Positions 36,587 to 46,114 are shown, numbered from the stretch's first letter. The stretch is DNA of 64,000 bases from an uncultured Cedecea sp. (GCF_947498825.1 NZ_CANMLV010000021.1:1-64000), one strand, 5' to 3'. Notes: generated by a model not told the origin, from the letters alone. Numbers and translations: made by a program.

Positions 36587-37422
36587 GGCTTAATGCTACT
36601 TAGCTGCAGTGGACTACGACTGGCGAGCAGCAAATTACTGCCACGGTTCTGAGGCTGTTTTAACTCATCCGCACGTGCACTTAAGGTGCTCATCAGGCTG
36701 GCAATACGATCCGGGCTGGCAATCGCGGCTAAGGTGCGATGGGCAGCATCAGTGTCGCCCTGGTAAAGATACGCAAGGGCCAGATTGAGCTGTGTTACGG
36801 GGTTTGAACTGTCTGTGGTACGAAGTAATTCAATCGCTTTGGCCGGTTCTGCGCTGTTAAGCCAGGAAAGTGCCATATTGTTCAGCGCAGAGGTATTGGA
36901 TGGGTCACTTTGTAATGCCTTCTCAAACTGCACGCGTGCTTCGCGGTATTGACCGCTGGCGTCCAGCACAATTCCGGCACCATTTAACGCAATGGAATTC
37001 TGCGGGTCCAGTTTTAGCGCACAATCAAGGTCGCGCTGAGCAAGCTGAGTACGTCCTAAGGCGATCTGCGCGCGCGCCATGCCCAGACACAGAGCCAGGG
37101 ATTCATTTTTTTCCATTGGCGCGGCGTCATCCCCGATCTGCTGGCGCGCACGAGAGTAAATGCCAAGGGTCTCTTGCGGAGGCTTCACCGCACTGGCAAC
37201 ACTGCCATACTCAATCAGCTCTTTCCCCACCAGACTGCCTTTGCTGTCGAGACGGGCATAAACTTCGGTCGACGCTTCCAGACGGCCCTGATCGCGCAGT
37301 AAACGAGCCAGTTTAAGACCTTCTTCTTTCGATCCTTTCTGAATCTGACTGCCCGCACAACCTGCCAGTAATACACCACAGATAACCAGGAAAAATGCCC
37401 GGACAATGCTTAATTTATTCAC
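36583..37422 (-). CDS. tadD: TadD tetratricopeptide lipoprotein (279 aa)
   Basis: A lipobox VLLAGCAGSQ (about 17-26) follows a short signal peptide, so it is a lipid-anchored periplasmic protein. Several TPR-like helical repeats are seen: RDLDCALKLDPQNSIALNGAGIVLDASGQYREARVQFEKALQSDPSNTSALNNMALSWLNS-type segments. TadD helps assembly and outer-membrane placement of the RcpA secretin. It lies 29 bp after tadC. Confidence 0.93.
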   Translation of the reverse strand: MNKLSIVRAFFLVICGVLLAGCAGSQIQKGSKEEGLKLARLLRDQGRLEASTEVYARLDSKGSLVGKELIEYGSVASAVKPPQETLGIYSRARQQIGDDAAPMEKNESLALCLGMARAQIALGRTQLAQRDLDCALKLDPQNSIALNGAGIVLDASGQYREARVQFEKALQSDPSNTSALNNMALSWLNSAEPAKAIELLRTTDSSNPVTQLNLALAYLYQGDTDAAHRTLAAIASPDRIASLMSTLSARADELKQPQNRGSNLLLASRSPLQLSSIKP

Positions 37423-37451
37423 TCTTTCTTTCCTCTGCGTAATAACGGGTC

Positions 37452-38408
37452 TTAACTCGACATCAGACGGATGACCCGCAGCAATGCAGGGGCGGCCATG
37501 ATGGCAATAATCGGGGGGAGAATCAGTCCCATCAACGGGACACTTAGCTGTGCGGGCAACTTTCCGGCTTTTTCTTCCAGGCGTAGGATCAGGGTTTTAC
37601 GACTTTCATCCGCAATGGTTCTGAGCGCCTGAGAAAGCGGCGTACCATAACGCTCCGCTTGTAGCAGAGTCGCCACCATATTTTCTATTTCGGGAACACG
37701 CGTTCTCTCCGCCAGATGGGTCAGAGCAAGCGTTCTGTCAGATAAAATCTGCAGTTCAGCTGAGGTATAGCGCAACTCATCCGCCATTTCGGGAGCAGAA
37801 AGTCCAAGCTCTTTAGAAACCACATGCAGTACTCGCCCGATAGGCAAACCGGCCTCGGCGCAGACCACCATCAGGTCAAGGGCATCGGGCACTGAACGTC
37901 CCAGCCGGACACCACGCGTCACCGCACGATGTCTCAGCCACCACTCGGGCACCAGGCTACCGATAAAGAACCCTGTCAGACCACCCGCCAGACCGGTTAA
38001 CCCGATACGATCGGCTGGCGGCACCAGACCCAAAACCAGTACCAGGACGGCAAGCAATCCACAGGCGAATTTGCCGATAACAAACCAACCAACCGCTTCC
38101 GTACGGCGAAAGCCAGCAAGGTCAAGCATCTGACGAAACTTTTTCCGATCTTTCTCAGCGCCCGCCAGTCGTTCACCCTGTTCAGCCAAAGGACGCAGTA
38201 TTTTTTCAAGGGCCGGCGACAGTTCCATCCCCTGTCCTCTGAGAATAGAATGTTCGGCACTGGTCTCAGTGTCAGTTACAGGTAAGTGAGGCGCTAAGCG
38301 CTGGTGCAATTTACGGACACGTTCGTTTCTTCCCTGACCTCTGGCAAACCACAGGCCGGCAATAATCAGAAACACAGCCAATATCAATAGCGGATCATCT
38401 AGCAGCAT
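37452..38408 (-). CDS. tadC: TadC inner-membrane platform protein (318 aa)
   Basis: A GspF/T2SSF-domain inner-membrane protein. It has a first helix LLILAVFLIIAGLWFA, further helices around FACGLLAVLVLVLGLVPP and GGLTGFFIGSLVPEWWL, and a C-terminal LILPPIIAIMAAPALLRVI. The T2SSF domain (about 165-290) includes DALDLMVVCAEAGLPIGRVL. With TadB it forms the inner-membrane core on which the TadA ATPase acts. It follows tadB by 11 bp. Confidence 0.93.
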   Translation of the reverse strand: MLLDDPLLILAVFLIIAGLWFARGQGRNERVRKLHQRLAPHLPVTDTETSAEHSILRGQGMELSPALEKILRPLAEQGERLAGAEKDRKKFRQMLDLAGFRRTEAVGWFVIGKFACGLLAVLVLVLGLVPPADRIGLTGLAGGLTGFFIGSLVPEWWLRHRAVTRGVRLGRSVPDALDLMVVCAEAGLPIGRVLHVVSKELGLSAPEMADELRYTSAELQILSDRTLALTHLAERTRVPEIENMVATLLQAERYGTPLSQALRTIADESRKTLILRLEEKAGKLPAQLSVPLMGLILPPIIAIMAAPALLRVIRLMSS

Positions 38409-38419
38409 TGTCTTTTCTC

Positions 38420-39403
38420 TTAAGCTATCCGTTTAACCATAAAAAATGTCACCAGCATGCCTAAGCTGACGCTACATACGGCGTACAGCAGTACCGAGGT
38501 GCCTGTCGAGTCGGAAAACAGAAAGGTAAAATCTTCAGGCGATTTGAAGTACATATAGGCCAGACAGCAGGGGAACAGCGCTGCCACTATCTTTGCTGAA
38601 GCTCGAGATTCAGAGGTTTTTGACAGTACCTTCAACGACAGCTCGCGACGTTCACGTAAAGTGGTTGCCAGACGCTCAAGGGTATCGCCCAGACGGCCCC
38701 CTGCTTCCTGGTTGATAATCAAAATAACCACAAAGAAACGGAACTCCGCCATTGGTACACGATCAGCGGAAGCCTGAATCACCTGACGAAAGGGAATGCC
38801 CAGCTTCAGCCAGTTATCAATGGTGCGGAACTCGTGGGCCAGTGGTCCGGTAAGATGTTCAGCCACCATCGCAAAAGTGTTTGCGACGGGTACCCCGGCA
38901 CGCGCCGCCCTGACAATGGCATCAATGGCATCAGGTAAGCTTTCACGCAGCAGCTGCAAATGTTTTTGCAGCGCGGAGCGAAACAGCAACCAGCCAATCA
39001 CAGAAGCAAATAACAGTGAGAACAGAAGCCCCGTTGTCAGCGGTAAGGGGGTACGCTGACCAACGGACATACCTATAGCCAGGCTGATAGCGCCAAGGAT
39101 GATCAGTCTGGGGCGCAAGCTGCTGCGCCAGCCAATAAAATCCAGCTGATCCCAGAAAACCGATAAACGATGCCCAATCAGCGGCACACGGCTGAAAGGA
39201 GAAATCCGCGACTTTTTGAGAATAGACAGCGGAGGATCCTGATCTGAATCCAGCGCACTGTCCTGTAAGATTTGACGCAGTCTCTGCTCGCGCCGCTGAC
39301 GTAGCTGGCGCTGATTTCGGGCATAGTTCAGCGCCAGACACAGCATCAACACGCTTACAAAAACTAAAACTGTCAGTATGTTAATAAGATTCAGAGTCAT
39401 CAA
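38420..39403 (-). CDS. tadB: TadB inner-membrane platform protein (327 aa)
   Basis: A GspF-like protein: N-terminal helix (ILTVLVFVSVLMLCLALNYA), a cytoplasmic T2SSF domain with LPDAIDAIVRAARAGVPVANTFAMVAEHL and EAGGRLGDTLERLATTLRERREL, and C-terminal helices (SVLLYAVCSVSLGMLVTFFMV). It pairs with TadC as the Tad pilus platform. It sits 12 bp after tadA. Confidence 0.94.
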   Translation of the reverse strand: MMTLNLINILTVLVFVSVLMLCLALNYARNQRQLRQRREQRLRQILQDSALDSDQDPPLSILKKSRISPFSRVPLIGHRLSVFWDQLDFIGWRSSLRPRLIILGAISLAIGMSVGQRTPLPLTTGLLFSLLFASVIGWLLFRSALQKHLQLLRESLPDAIDAIVRAARAGVPVANTFAMVAEHLTGPLAHEFRTIDNWLKLGIPFRQVIQASADRVPMAEFRFFVVILIINQEAGGRLGDTLERLATTLRERRELSLKVLSKTSESRASAKIVAALFPCCLAYMYFKSPEDFTFLFSDSTGTSVLLYAVCSVSLGMLVTFFMVKRIA

Positions 39404-39415
39404 TGCATCCTTAAA

Positions 39416-40798
39416 TCAGGCATCTAACAGATGGGTCTTCTCAGTAAAGAATTGAGGACGCTGAACATGCTGAACATATTCTCCAGTTAACTGACCTGTC
39501 GCTGGGTTGGTACCCGTGACCTGAAAAGTAAACAGATCCTGCATCTGGATAATTTCTTCTTCCATGCCACACAGTTCACTAATGGAGACCACACGTCTGG
39601 CACCGTCACGCATACGTTCAATTTGCACTATCAGATGAACGGCGCTGGCGATTTGTCGTCTGATAGCCATCAGAGGAAGCTGCATACTGGCCATCATCAC
39701 CATATTTTCCAGACGTTGAATGGCATCGCGGGTGGTATTGGCATGAACGGTACACAGAGAGCCGTCATGACCGGTATTCATGGCCTGGAGCATGTCGAAA
39801 CACTCACCTCCCCTGACCTCACCAAGAATGATACGGTCAGGACGCATACGCAGGGCGTTACGCATCAAGTCACGCTGGTCGACTTTACCGGAACCCTCAG
39901 CACTTACCGGTCGGGTTTCCAGGCGAACAACATGCTCTTGCTGTAACTGCAGTTCAGCGGCATCTTCAATGGTAATAATGCGATCGGTCACACCAATTTT
40001 TTGCGATAGCGCATTGAGGAGCGTGGTTTTACCGGCCCCGGTGCCCCCGGAAACAATCACATTCACACGCGCCTGCATCGCTTTATTCAGTACCGCAGCC
40101 ATAGCAGGAGACATACAACGAGCCTCAGCCAGAGACTCCAGTGAGAGATTGCGGCGCATAAATTTACGAATTGAAATCGTTGTTCCGTCAATGGCTAAGG
40201 GGTAGGTAATCACGTTGACACGGCTGCCGTCAGGCAGACGTGCATCCACCATGGGGCTGGCTTCATCGATACGTCGGCCTACCGCGGCGGCAATACGCTG
40301 AGCGGTATTGAAAACGTGCTCTTCATCGATAAACGTAATCTGGGAGAGTTCGAGCTTGCCAAAACGCTCAATAAACACCTGATTAGCCCCGTTAACCAAA
40401 ATATCATTGACCGTATCATCTGCCAGTAACGGCTGTATCGGCCCGATACCGGTCATTTCATCGAGCATTTCGTGGCTCAGCGCCAGCTCTTCCTGGCGAG
40501 AAAGCTGGAGTCGTTCGCTATCACAAATGGTGCGGATCACCGCCTGTATCTGCGTCAGTAAATTGTCGCGCCCCATCCCTGCGGCTTTGCCAGCATCAAG
40601 CTGATCGTACAGTCGCGTACGAATAATTCTGCGCTGAGCGTTGCGACTGTCATTCTGCTGCACGCTGGCAGTCGAGACGGATGCACGTGATTCGCTTGCC
40701 TTACTCTCAACAGCAGGTGTGCTGGTCATTTCCGGACTGGCGGCAGCCGTTTGTGTCACAACTTCACGGACAACAGTCTGATTTTTACGCCTTAACAT
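39416..40798 (-). CDS. tadA: TadA/CpaF secretion ATPase of the Tad pilus (460 aa)
   Basis: A hexameric GspE/VirB11-family ATPase that powers Flp pilus extension (and, in related systems, retraction). The Walker A is GGTGAGKTT (about residues 250-258), with the Asp box and Walker B region RPDRIILGEVRGGE, and the His box GHDGSLCTVHA. The N-terminal domain has the CpaF block EEVMDEMTGIGPIQPLL-like sequence (EMTGIGPIQPLLADDTVNDILVNG) and a Ser/Ala-rich leader of about 50 residues. Full length. Confidence 0.96.
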   Translation of the reverse strand: MLRRKNQTVVREVVTQTAAASPEMTSTPAVESKASESRASVSTASVQQNDSRNAQRRIIRTRLYDQLDAGKAAGMGRDNLLTQIQAVIRTICDSERLQLSRQEELALSHEMLDEMTGIGPIQPLLADDTVNDILVNGANQVFIERFGKLELSQITFIDEEHVFNTAQRIAAAVGRRIDEASPMVDARLPDGSRVNVITYPLAIDGTTISIRKFMRRNLSLESLAEARCMSPAMAAVLNKAMQARVNVIVSGGTGAGKTTLLNALSQKIGVTDRIITIEDAAELQLQQEHVVRLETRPVSAEGSGKVDQRDLMRNALRMRPDRIILGEVRGGECFDMLQAMNTGHDGSLCTVHANTTRDAIQRLENMVMMASMQLPLMAIRRQIASAVHLIVQIERMRDGARRVVSISELCGMEEEIIQMQDLFTFQVTGTNPATGQLTGEYVQHVQRPQFFTEKTHLLDA

Positions 40799-40820
40799 AA
40801 ATTATCGTCTCCCGGGAAGC

Positions 40821-42029
40821 TTAAGCGCGGCGTAACAGCGTAGAGAACCAGTGCTTTTTCGCCGGTTCAGGACGCTGACCACAGGCCAGATGACTTAACT
40901 CTCTTAACGCTTGCAACCAGGGTAAAGAGGCGTGAATATCCAGCGCACCAAGCGCCAGACTACGGGCAAGGGTATGACCAGCATGTGGCAAGACAACATC
41001 GATTGGGCGACCTACAACCTGTTCAAATTCCGCCCGACTCAGCGGCGGATTGCTGGAAAAATGGCTCTGATTGTTGACCAGCAGTAAACGCTGACCTTCA
41101 CTTTCATCGCCAATATCATGGAGAATACTGCGTAAATTACGGGCATCTTGCAGGGTCAGTTCCGTGACCAAAATACGGAGGTCGGCATAAGTCAGTACGT
41201 CAAGCGCCCCCGTCGGGAATGAGCAAGGCAGATCCCAGATAACTTGATTAAACATACGACATAAAGCGCCCCCCAGATTGAGGACGGTGTCAGCATCAAC
41301 CTCATTATCACTACGGCGAACAGGTTTTTGCGCTAACAGATGAAGACGAGTATCAACCTTAATCATGGCACGCTGGAGTAGCTGACTGTCCAGTACTTCG
41401 GTCGTGAGTACCGCAGCCAGCCCCGCATCTTCATCCTGCCCTAGCAGTAATAACTGGTCGCCATTACGCCTGTCAAAATCAACTAATCCCGTCGGTAAAT
41501 GACGTTCAGTGGCAAATAAATACCCCAGACCAGCAGCTACAGTACTGGTACCGACACCGCCACTGACACCGGCTATCGCAACCGTTCTTCCAAGGCGCGC
41601 ATATTCTGATCCGGTATGCATCCCTTTACACTTAGCCAGTGCCGCAGACAGCTGATCCAGCGCATAGGGTTTCACTAAGTACTCGGTAATACCCAGTTGC
41701 AGTAGCGAACGGTAAAGACTCACATCCTGAGCATTTCCGGTGACAATGACCTGGCACTCTGGCCCACAGATAGCCAGCAGGGCTTCCAGAGCAGGTAACG
41801 GCCAGGGCTCTGCTTCAATATCAACAATTAACATCTGCGGTGGCAGATTAAGTTCACACCAGGTACGCGCCGCATTGAGACCGCCACGTTCGACCGGCGC
41901 TTCCGGATATTTAAGCCGCGTCAGGGAATCGCGTAATGCCACAGCGTCTGGCTCACTGAAAGTAAATGCGGCAATCAGTAGTCCCTGTTCCTCACCGCCT
42001 GTTCCGGAAGAAACTTTTACATCACTCAT
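40821..42029 (-). CDS. tadZ: TadZ/CpaE pilus localization protein (402 aa)
   Basis: Residues 1-135 form a receiver-like domain lacking a full phosphorylation set (LLIAAFTFSEPDAVALRD...GITEYLVKPYALDQL). Residues from about 148 form a MinD/ParA-type ATPase domain with deviant Walker A GVSGGVGTSTVAAG and FDRRNGDQLLLLG. TadZ/CpaE marks the cell site for Tad pilus assembly. It lies 22 bp before tadA. Confidence 0.93.
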   Translation of the reverse strand: MSDVKVSSGTGGEEQGLLIAAFTFSEPDAVALRDSLTRLKYPEAPVERGGLNAARTWCELNLPPQMLIVDIEAEPWPLPALEALLAICGPECQVIVTGNAQDVSLYRSLLQLGITEYLVKPYALDQLSAALAKCKGMHTGSEYARLGRTVAIAGVSGGVGTSTVAAGLGYLFATERHLPTGLVDFDRRNGDQLLLLGQDEDAGLAAVLTTEVLDSQLLQRAMIKVDTRLHLLAQKPVRRSDNEVDADTVLNLGGALCRMFNQVIWDLPCSFPTGALDVLTYADLRILVTELTLQDARNLRSILHDIGDESEGQRLLLVNNQSHFSSNPPLSRAEFEQVVGRPIDVVLPHAGHTLARSLALGALDIHASLPWLQALRELSHLACGQRPEPAKKHWFSTLLRRA

Positions 42030-42044
42030 GTTGTCTCCCTGGCG

Positions 42045-42719
42045 TTAGTCTTCGCTAAAGTCAATGTTGATAAGCGTTTTAACGTTGTCTGTCTGATAGC
42101 GTTCAATAGCGTTAACCGCCGCAACACCATCAGCCCCATCGAGCATACGAGCCTGAATCAAGTCCTTTGGCTCGGCGATCATCATCGCGAGGTTGTTTTG
42201 TGTGGCACAGCCCAGATAGCCCACGCTGTCATAGGGTTTAACCATCAGTAACCCCGGGTCATTAATCTGGCAGCGAGTGGTTTGCACCGCTATCGCCTGG
42301 GATATGACTTGCAAATCCCCCTGGCCACTGCCTGCGACAATGCGACGCTCTGTCTTTATTTTTTTAGGGTCAGCGCCCGCATTTTGTAGCGCTTTGGCTA
42401 AGCGCCCCGCAAGCTGCTCACCACGGACGGTATAAGGCGTAATGATGAGCGTCTGGGCGGTAAGTCTGCCCTGCTTAACCAGCAGCTCGTTCAGCGAGCT
42501 CAAAGAGGCCGGACTCAGACCCTGCCCTTTACTGGCCGCCTGAAGATTAACGGCTAAAGCACTGGGCTTCGCTGTGACCGGAGCCAGTGCGGGCTGGTCA
42601 TAACGTTGCATGCGGATATCGTTCAACGCCCGGTCAGTACAACCCGACAGAATGATGGCCATCAGCCCGCCCGCTAAAGGTGCGGCAAATTTTTTGTTCA
42701 CTCGCAGAATGGAGTTCAT
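42045..42719 (-). CDS. cpaD: CpaD/RcpB-type pilus lipoprotein (224 aa)
   Basis: I chose the ATG at 42719 (MNSILRVNKKF) because AGGA lies 8 bases before it; an ATG at 42737 overlapping the secretin stop would add six residues. The lipobox IILSGCTD lies near residue 26. The C-terminal half has the CpaD-type block YLGCATQNNLAMMIAEPKDLIQAR. CpaD/RcpB proteins assist the RcpA/CpaC secretin at the outer membrane. Confidence 0.86.
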   Translation of the reverse strand: MNSILRVNKKFAAPLAGGLMAIILSGCTDRALNDIRMQRYDQPALAPVTAKPSALAVNLQAASKGQGLSPASLSSLNELLVKQGRLTAQTLIITPYTVRGEQLAGRLAKALQNAGADPKKIKTERRIVAGSGQGDLQVISQAIAVQTTRCQINDPGLLMVKPYDSVGYLGCATQNNLAMMIAEPKDLIQARMLDGADGVAAVNAIERYQTDNVKTLINIDFSED

Positions 42720-42736
42720 GACGTTATCCTGAATCA

Positions 42737-44149
42737 TTAGTAGAGGTAACCCACGGCACCGTAGCTCGGCGTCACGGCATCCAGCGGCTTAATGCCCTGG
42801 CCCGGGGTCTGCAACTGCCCGGCACTCACGGGCTCGACGACATAGGCCGTGGCGATAATGACCAGTTCAGTTTCTTCATGCTTGGTGGCTTCGTTATCGA
42901 AAATTTTCCCCATCACTGGAATATCACTGGCTCCCGGTACGCCTGTCACCGTCTGACTGTTAGAGCTACGTAACATGCCTGCCAAAGCAAAACTCTGACC
43001 ACTGGCTAGCTCGACAGTGGTATCAGCGCGACGTACGGTCAGGGCTGGAATAACCGATCCTCCTTCAAGCGTCACCTGTCCCACCGAGGTCAGTTCACTC
43101 ACTTCAGGTGCAATATGCAGGCTAATACGGTTGGCTGAGAGTAAGGTTGGCGTCATGCGTAAAATCACGCCATAAGACTTATATTCAATGCTGATATTAT
43201 TATTGGTTATCAGAACGATAGGCACTTCCCCGCCGGCTGCAAACGCGGCGGTTTCACCGGAAATGGCCGTCAGGTTAGGCTCAGCCAGGACCGTCGCCAT
43301 ATTCTGTTGCACCATGGCAGATAACAAACTGCTCAATGAACCATCGGCCCCGGAGGTGTTAAAGCCCAGCGCACCACTCCCTTCTACTCCGGTAAACTTA
43401 TTGGTACTGGAGTCAAAGAAATTAGACAGAGTGCCGGAATTAAAACCGATGGTGGAATTACCGAGATTCAGGGAAGAATTCCAGTTAAAGCCCAGTTCAT
43501 GGGTTAACTTGCGCGACACCTCCACGACACGGACGCGGATATTGATCTGGGATGGGGTTCTGATCTTAAGCTGATTAACGACGTTAGCAGAACTTTCACT
43601 GCTTCCACCGAGACTGCTATTTCCACCGCCACCGTCACCACGACCGACAGAGGTTTTGATATAGGTCTGAACGCTGTCGATAACTTTTTTCGCATCCTGT
43701 GGGGTATCCACGCTTCCCCGGACAATCACGCCGCTGGGAATACCCGCTTCAAGTGAGATATCCGCTTCCGGGAATTCACGCTTCAGTCGCTCATAAAGGG
43801 CTTTTAAATCGTGTTCGACAACAATACGAATCGCGGTGATCACATCGCCATTTTGATCCATAGCATACAGCGTGGTGCTACCCACAGACTTGCCATAAAC
43901 AAACAGATTACCCGGTGACGGAAGTTCAAAACTGGCCACTTCGGGATCGGCCACCAGGATGCTGTCAGGCAAGTCCTTGAGCTGTAACATACGCCCCTGG
44001 TTGACAATCAGTTTAACGACACTGGACTCATGTACCTCTGCAATATTTCTGGAGGCAGCAGGCTGACTCCATGCGGCAAGCCAGCAGACGCTCGCCAGCA
44101 TTAACGCTGCTGTCCAAAAGTCTCGTCTGAAAGCAAAAAACATTTTCAT
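42737..44149 (-). CDS. rcpA: RcpA/CpaC outer-membrane secretin (470 aa)
   Basis: The pilus exit channel. The signal peptide (AALMLASVCWLAAWSQPAAS) is followed by the pilus-secretin N domain (LIVNQGRMLQLKDLPDSILVADPEVASF), a BON/N1 region (EAGIPSGVIVRGSVDTPQDAKKVIDSVQTYI), a Gly/Ser-rich linker with GRGDGGGGNSS, and the secretin domain: VRVVEVSRKLTHELGFNW, AEPNLTAISGETAAFAAGGEVPI and VPGASDIPVMGKIF. It is followed closely by cpaD. Confidence 0.94.
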   Translation of the reverse strand: MKMFFAFRRDFWTAALMLASVCWLAAWSQPAASRNIAEVHESSVVKLIVNQGRMLQLKDLPDSILVADPEVASFELPSPGNLFVYGKSVGSTTLYAMDQNGDVITAIRIVVEHDLKALYERLKREFPEADISLEAGIPSGVIVRGSVDTPQDAKKVIDSVQTYIKTSVGRGDGGGGNSSLGGSSESSANVVNQLKIRTPSQINIRVRVVEVSRKLTHELGFNWNSSLNLGNSTIGFNSGTLSNFFDSSTNKFTGVEGSGALGFNTSGADGSLSSLLSAMVQQNMATVLAEPNLTAISGETAAFAAGGEVPIVLITNNNISIEYKSYGVILRMTPTLLSANRISLHIAPEVSELTSVGQVTLEGGSVIPALTVRRADTTVELASGQSFALAGMLRSSNSQTVTGVPGASDIPVMGKIFDNEATKHEETELVIIATAYVVEPVSAGQLQTPGQGIKPLDAVTPSYGAVGYLY

Positions 44150-44218
44150 CTGGGTATTTCCATTCAGGGTTTAATGTGTTCACTCAATTTCGGCATGACG
44201 TTCACTGCCCGGTATCGC

Positions 44219-45121
44219 CTAATGAGCAGGGAACGTTTTATTTTCCAGCTTCCCGCCACGGAATAATTTCACTTGATGGCCAGTTCGATAGATATCGGTA
44301 CTGTCAGTCAGCGTAGTCACACTGCCTGCCTGCTGATTTACAGGCTGGTCGTCTGCCCCGCTACGAAGCGACAAATGCAGTAAACCGACCTCTTTGGCTA
44401 CAGCCAACACTTCAGCTTGTTCCGGGGTCACTTCTACCGTGACAGTCTGAAATAGCGCCTGGCGAGGTCTGTTATTCGTACTGGTGTTATCTGGGGCATC
44501 GACATCCTGACGTGGGCGCACATCCGCGTTACTGTCAGTATCATTATTCAGTGCCAGGACTCGCAGATCGCTTACAATGGTTTGTGCGGCAAGTTGCGGT
44601 GGTGCTGGGGGAGCATTCGAGGAACTCTCTGATTCGTTTAAGTCGGCTTTACGCAGACTCAGAATGATATCGACTCGATCTCCGGCATTCACTAAACCGG
44701 AGTTACTGGCTACTGCGTTGGTTGGAATAGAAATCGCCCGCATACCTTTACCCAATACCGCGGAAATAAAGCCAGGTTCATTGGGCCTGACGACCAGGCT
44801 ATTATTTAATGCGGTTCCGGCCTGTACTGGTTTACGCACCGTGGCGCCAAAGAGTTGTGACTCTTTATCCTGGCCATTAATAAAATAGAAACTTCTTGAG
44901 ACAGATTTTTCCGTTTCTTCCCAACGCATGGAAGCTATATCAATAAAATCACCGGGATTAAGATCTTTATCTGCCACGAGAACCATTTTTTTGGGGGCAG
45001 GTATTTGAACCTGTTGGACAGGTGCCGGAGCAGATAATTGGCTACGTACCAAAAGAGCAACAATAGCGGCAAAAATACACGCCCCTGAGAATATTATTGT
45101 CGAGTTTATTTTCTTCTTCAT
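44219..45121 (-). CDS. rcpC: RcpC/CpaB pilus assembly protein (300 aa)
   Basis: One N-terminal membrane helix (TIIFSGACIFAAIVALLV) and a SAF domain (MVLVADKDLNPGDFIDIASMRWEETEKS) typical of CpaB/RcpC, then the CpaB-family GMRAISIPTNAVASNSGLVNAGDRVDIIL. It is thought to stabilise the secretin or interact with peptidoglycan. A 160-bp gap before it contains a perfect 7+1+7 palindrome (45221-45235). Confidence 0.92.
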   Translation of the reverse strand: MKKKINSTIIFSGACIFAAIVALLVRSQLSAPAPVQQVQIPAPKKMVLVADKDLNPGDFIDIASMRWEETEKSVSRSFYFINGQDKESQLFGATVRKPVQAGTALNNSLVVRPNEPGFISAVLGKGMRAISIPTNAVASNSGLVNAGDRVDIILSLRKADLNESESSSNAPPAPPQLAAQTIVSDLRVLALNNDTDSNADVRPRQDVDAPDNTSTNNRPRQALFQTVTVEVTPEQAEVLAVAKEVGLLHLSLRSGADDQPVNQQAGSVTTLTDSTDIYRTGHQVKLFRGGKLENKTFPAH

Positions 45122-45220
45122 ATTGTATTCTAGTATTCCCGGTCAAACAGCAAGGCTATTTAGAGGTACATATCATAATTAAAGCGACTTACATACCGCC
45201 GCGGTTATAAGCTCCCCACC

Positions 45221-45235
45221 ACAGATATTATCTGT
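45221..45235. promoter_or_regulatory. Perfect palindrome ACAGATA-T-TATCTGT upstream of rcpC
   Basis: A 15-bp inverted repeat in the 160-bp tadV-rcpC gap, the widest gap inside the pilus run. It lacks a T tract, so it looks like a protein-binding site rather than a terminator. The binding protein is unknown; the island's own response regulator is a candidate. Confidence 0.4.
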
Positions 45236-45281
45236 ATTATTCATGAGGTTTTATAACAGGTCCGCAAACAGACTTAATTAT

Positions 45282-45824
45282 TCAGGATATATAAGGCAAA
45301 ATTAAAATATACGCGGCTCCAGCGCTGATCGCTATTCCATAAGGAATACCCTGAGACAATTCAGGTGATAGCGCAGGCGGCAATGCTAATTTAATTTTGA
45401 ATCTTTTATTAATACTGTTTATTCCTGTGGTTATTATTGTCGGAATTATATTCAGTAACGGTAATGCTATCGCCAATACCCCGCCAACTAATGCGGTTAC
45501 CATAATAAAGGTAATTTGCTGACCATAACCGACCCACAGACAAAGCACTGCCATTAATTTGACATCTCCGGCTCCCAGTCGCCCGGTAAGAAAAAGCAGA
45601 AACCCCACCAGAAATACAATACCGGCACCGGGGAAATCTTTATAAATAATCGATAGCGGTGCATTATTAATTGCGATTTCCCAAACTCTGATAGCAATCC
45701 AACCAAACAAAATAATCAGTACAGCTCGATTTGGTATACGGCGTTCTAAGAGATCGCTAAAAGAACACCATATTAAACAACTTGCCAGATACAGAATTTG
45801 AGCACTAAGCCCTGAGTCCGCCAT
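45282..45824 (-). CDS. tadV: TadV/CpaA prepilin peptidase (180 aa)
   Basis: A type IV prepilin peptidase of the short CpaA kind (no N-methylation domain). It has several helices: the first DLLERRIPNRAVLIILFGWI holds the first catalytic Asp region, and the second Asp lies in the conserved GAGDVKLMAVLCLWVG. It processes Flp, TadE and TadF. It abuts flp (shared base at 45824), so the two are co-translated. Confidence 0.92.
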   Translation of the reverse strand: MADSGLSAQILYLASCLIWCSFSDLLERRIPNRAVLIILFGWIAIRVWEIAINNAPLSIIYKDFPGAGIVFLVGFLLFLTGRLGAGDVKLMAVLCLWVGYGQQITFIMVTALVGGVLAIALPLLNIIPTIITTGINSINKRFKIKLALPPALSPELSQGIPYGIAISAGAAYILILPYIS

Positions 45825-46045
45825 TATTTATTAGTAATGGAACCAGGTGCTGATGTTCCTGAACCTGAAATTTGATCGGCTATCTGGCGGAATTTTTCAG
45901 TCAGTGCCGTAACAAATACCCCGTCGCTCCCAAAAATAGCGCCAATAGCCGCTGCCATGGCTGCTGCCAGGATCCCGTACTCAATCGCGGTGACGCCACT
46001 TTCATCCCGTAAAAACGCTTTCAGTTGTGTTATCCCGATTTTCAT
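45824..46045 (-). CDS. flp: Flp pilin (73 aa)
   Basis: The major pilin of the Tad system. The leader MKIGITQLKAFLRDESG is cut after G17, giving VTAIEYGILAAAMAAAIGAIFG with Glu at +5 and Tyr at +6, the Flp signature. The C terminus is short, polar and Ser/Gly-rich (QISGSGTSAPGS). There is one flp gene only. It is the first gene of the run; about 470 bp with a candidate Fur box separate it from tonB. Confidence 0.95.
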   Translation of the reverse strand: MKIGITQLKAFLRDESGVTAIEYGILAAAMAAAIGAIFGSDGVFVTALTEKFRQIADQISGSGTSAPGSITNK

Positions 46046-46114
46046 CTTATCACCTCACGGTTAGTACACCCTTGCAGGGCTGGTTAAAGGCTAAAATTAG
46101 CGATGCGTAATAAT

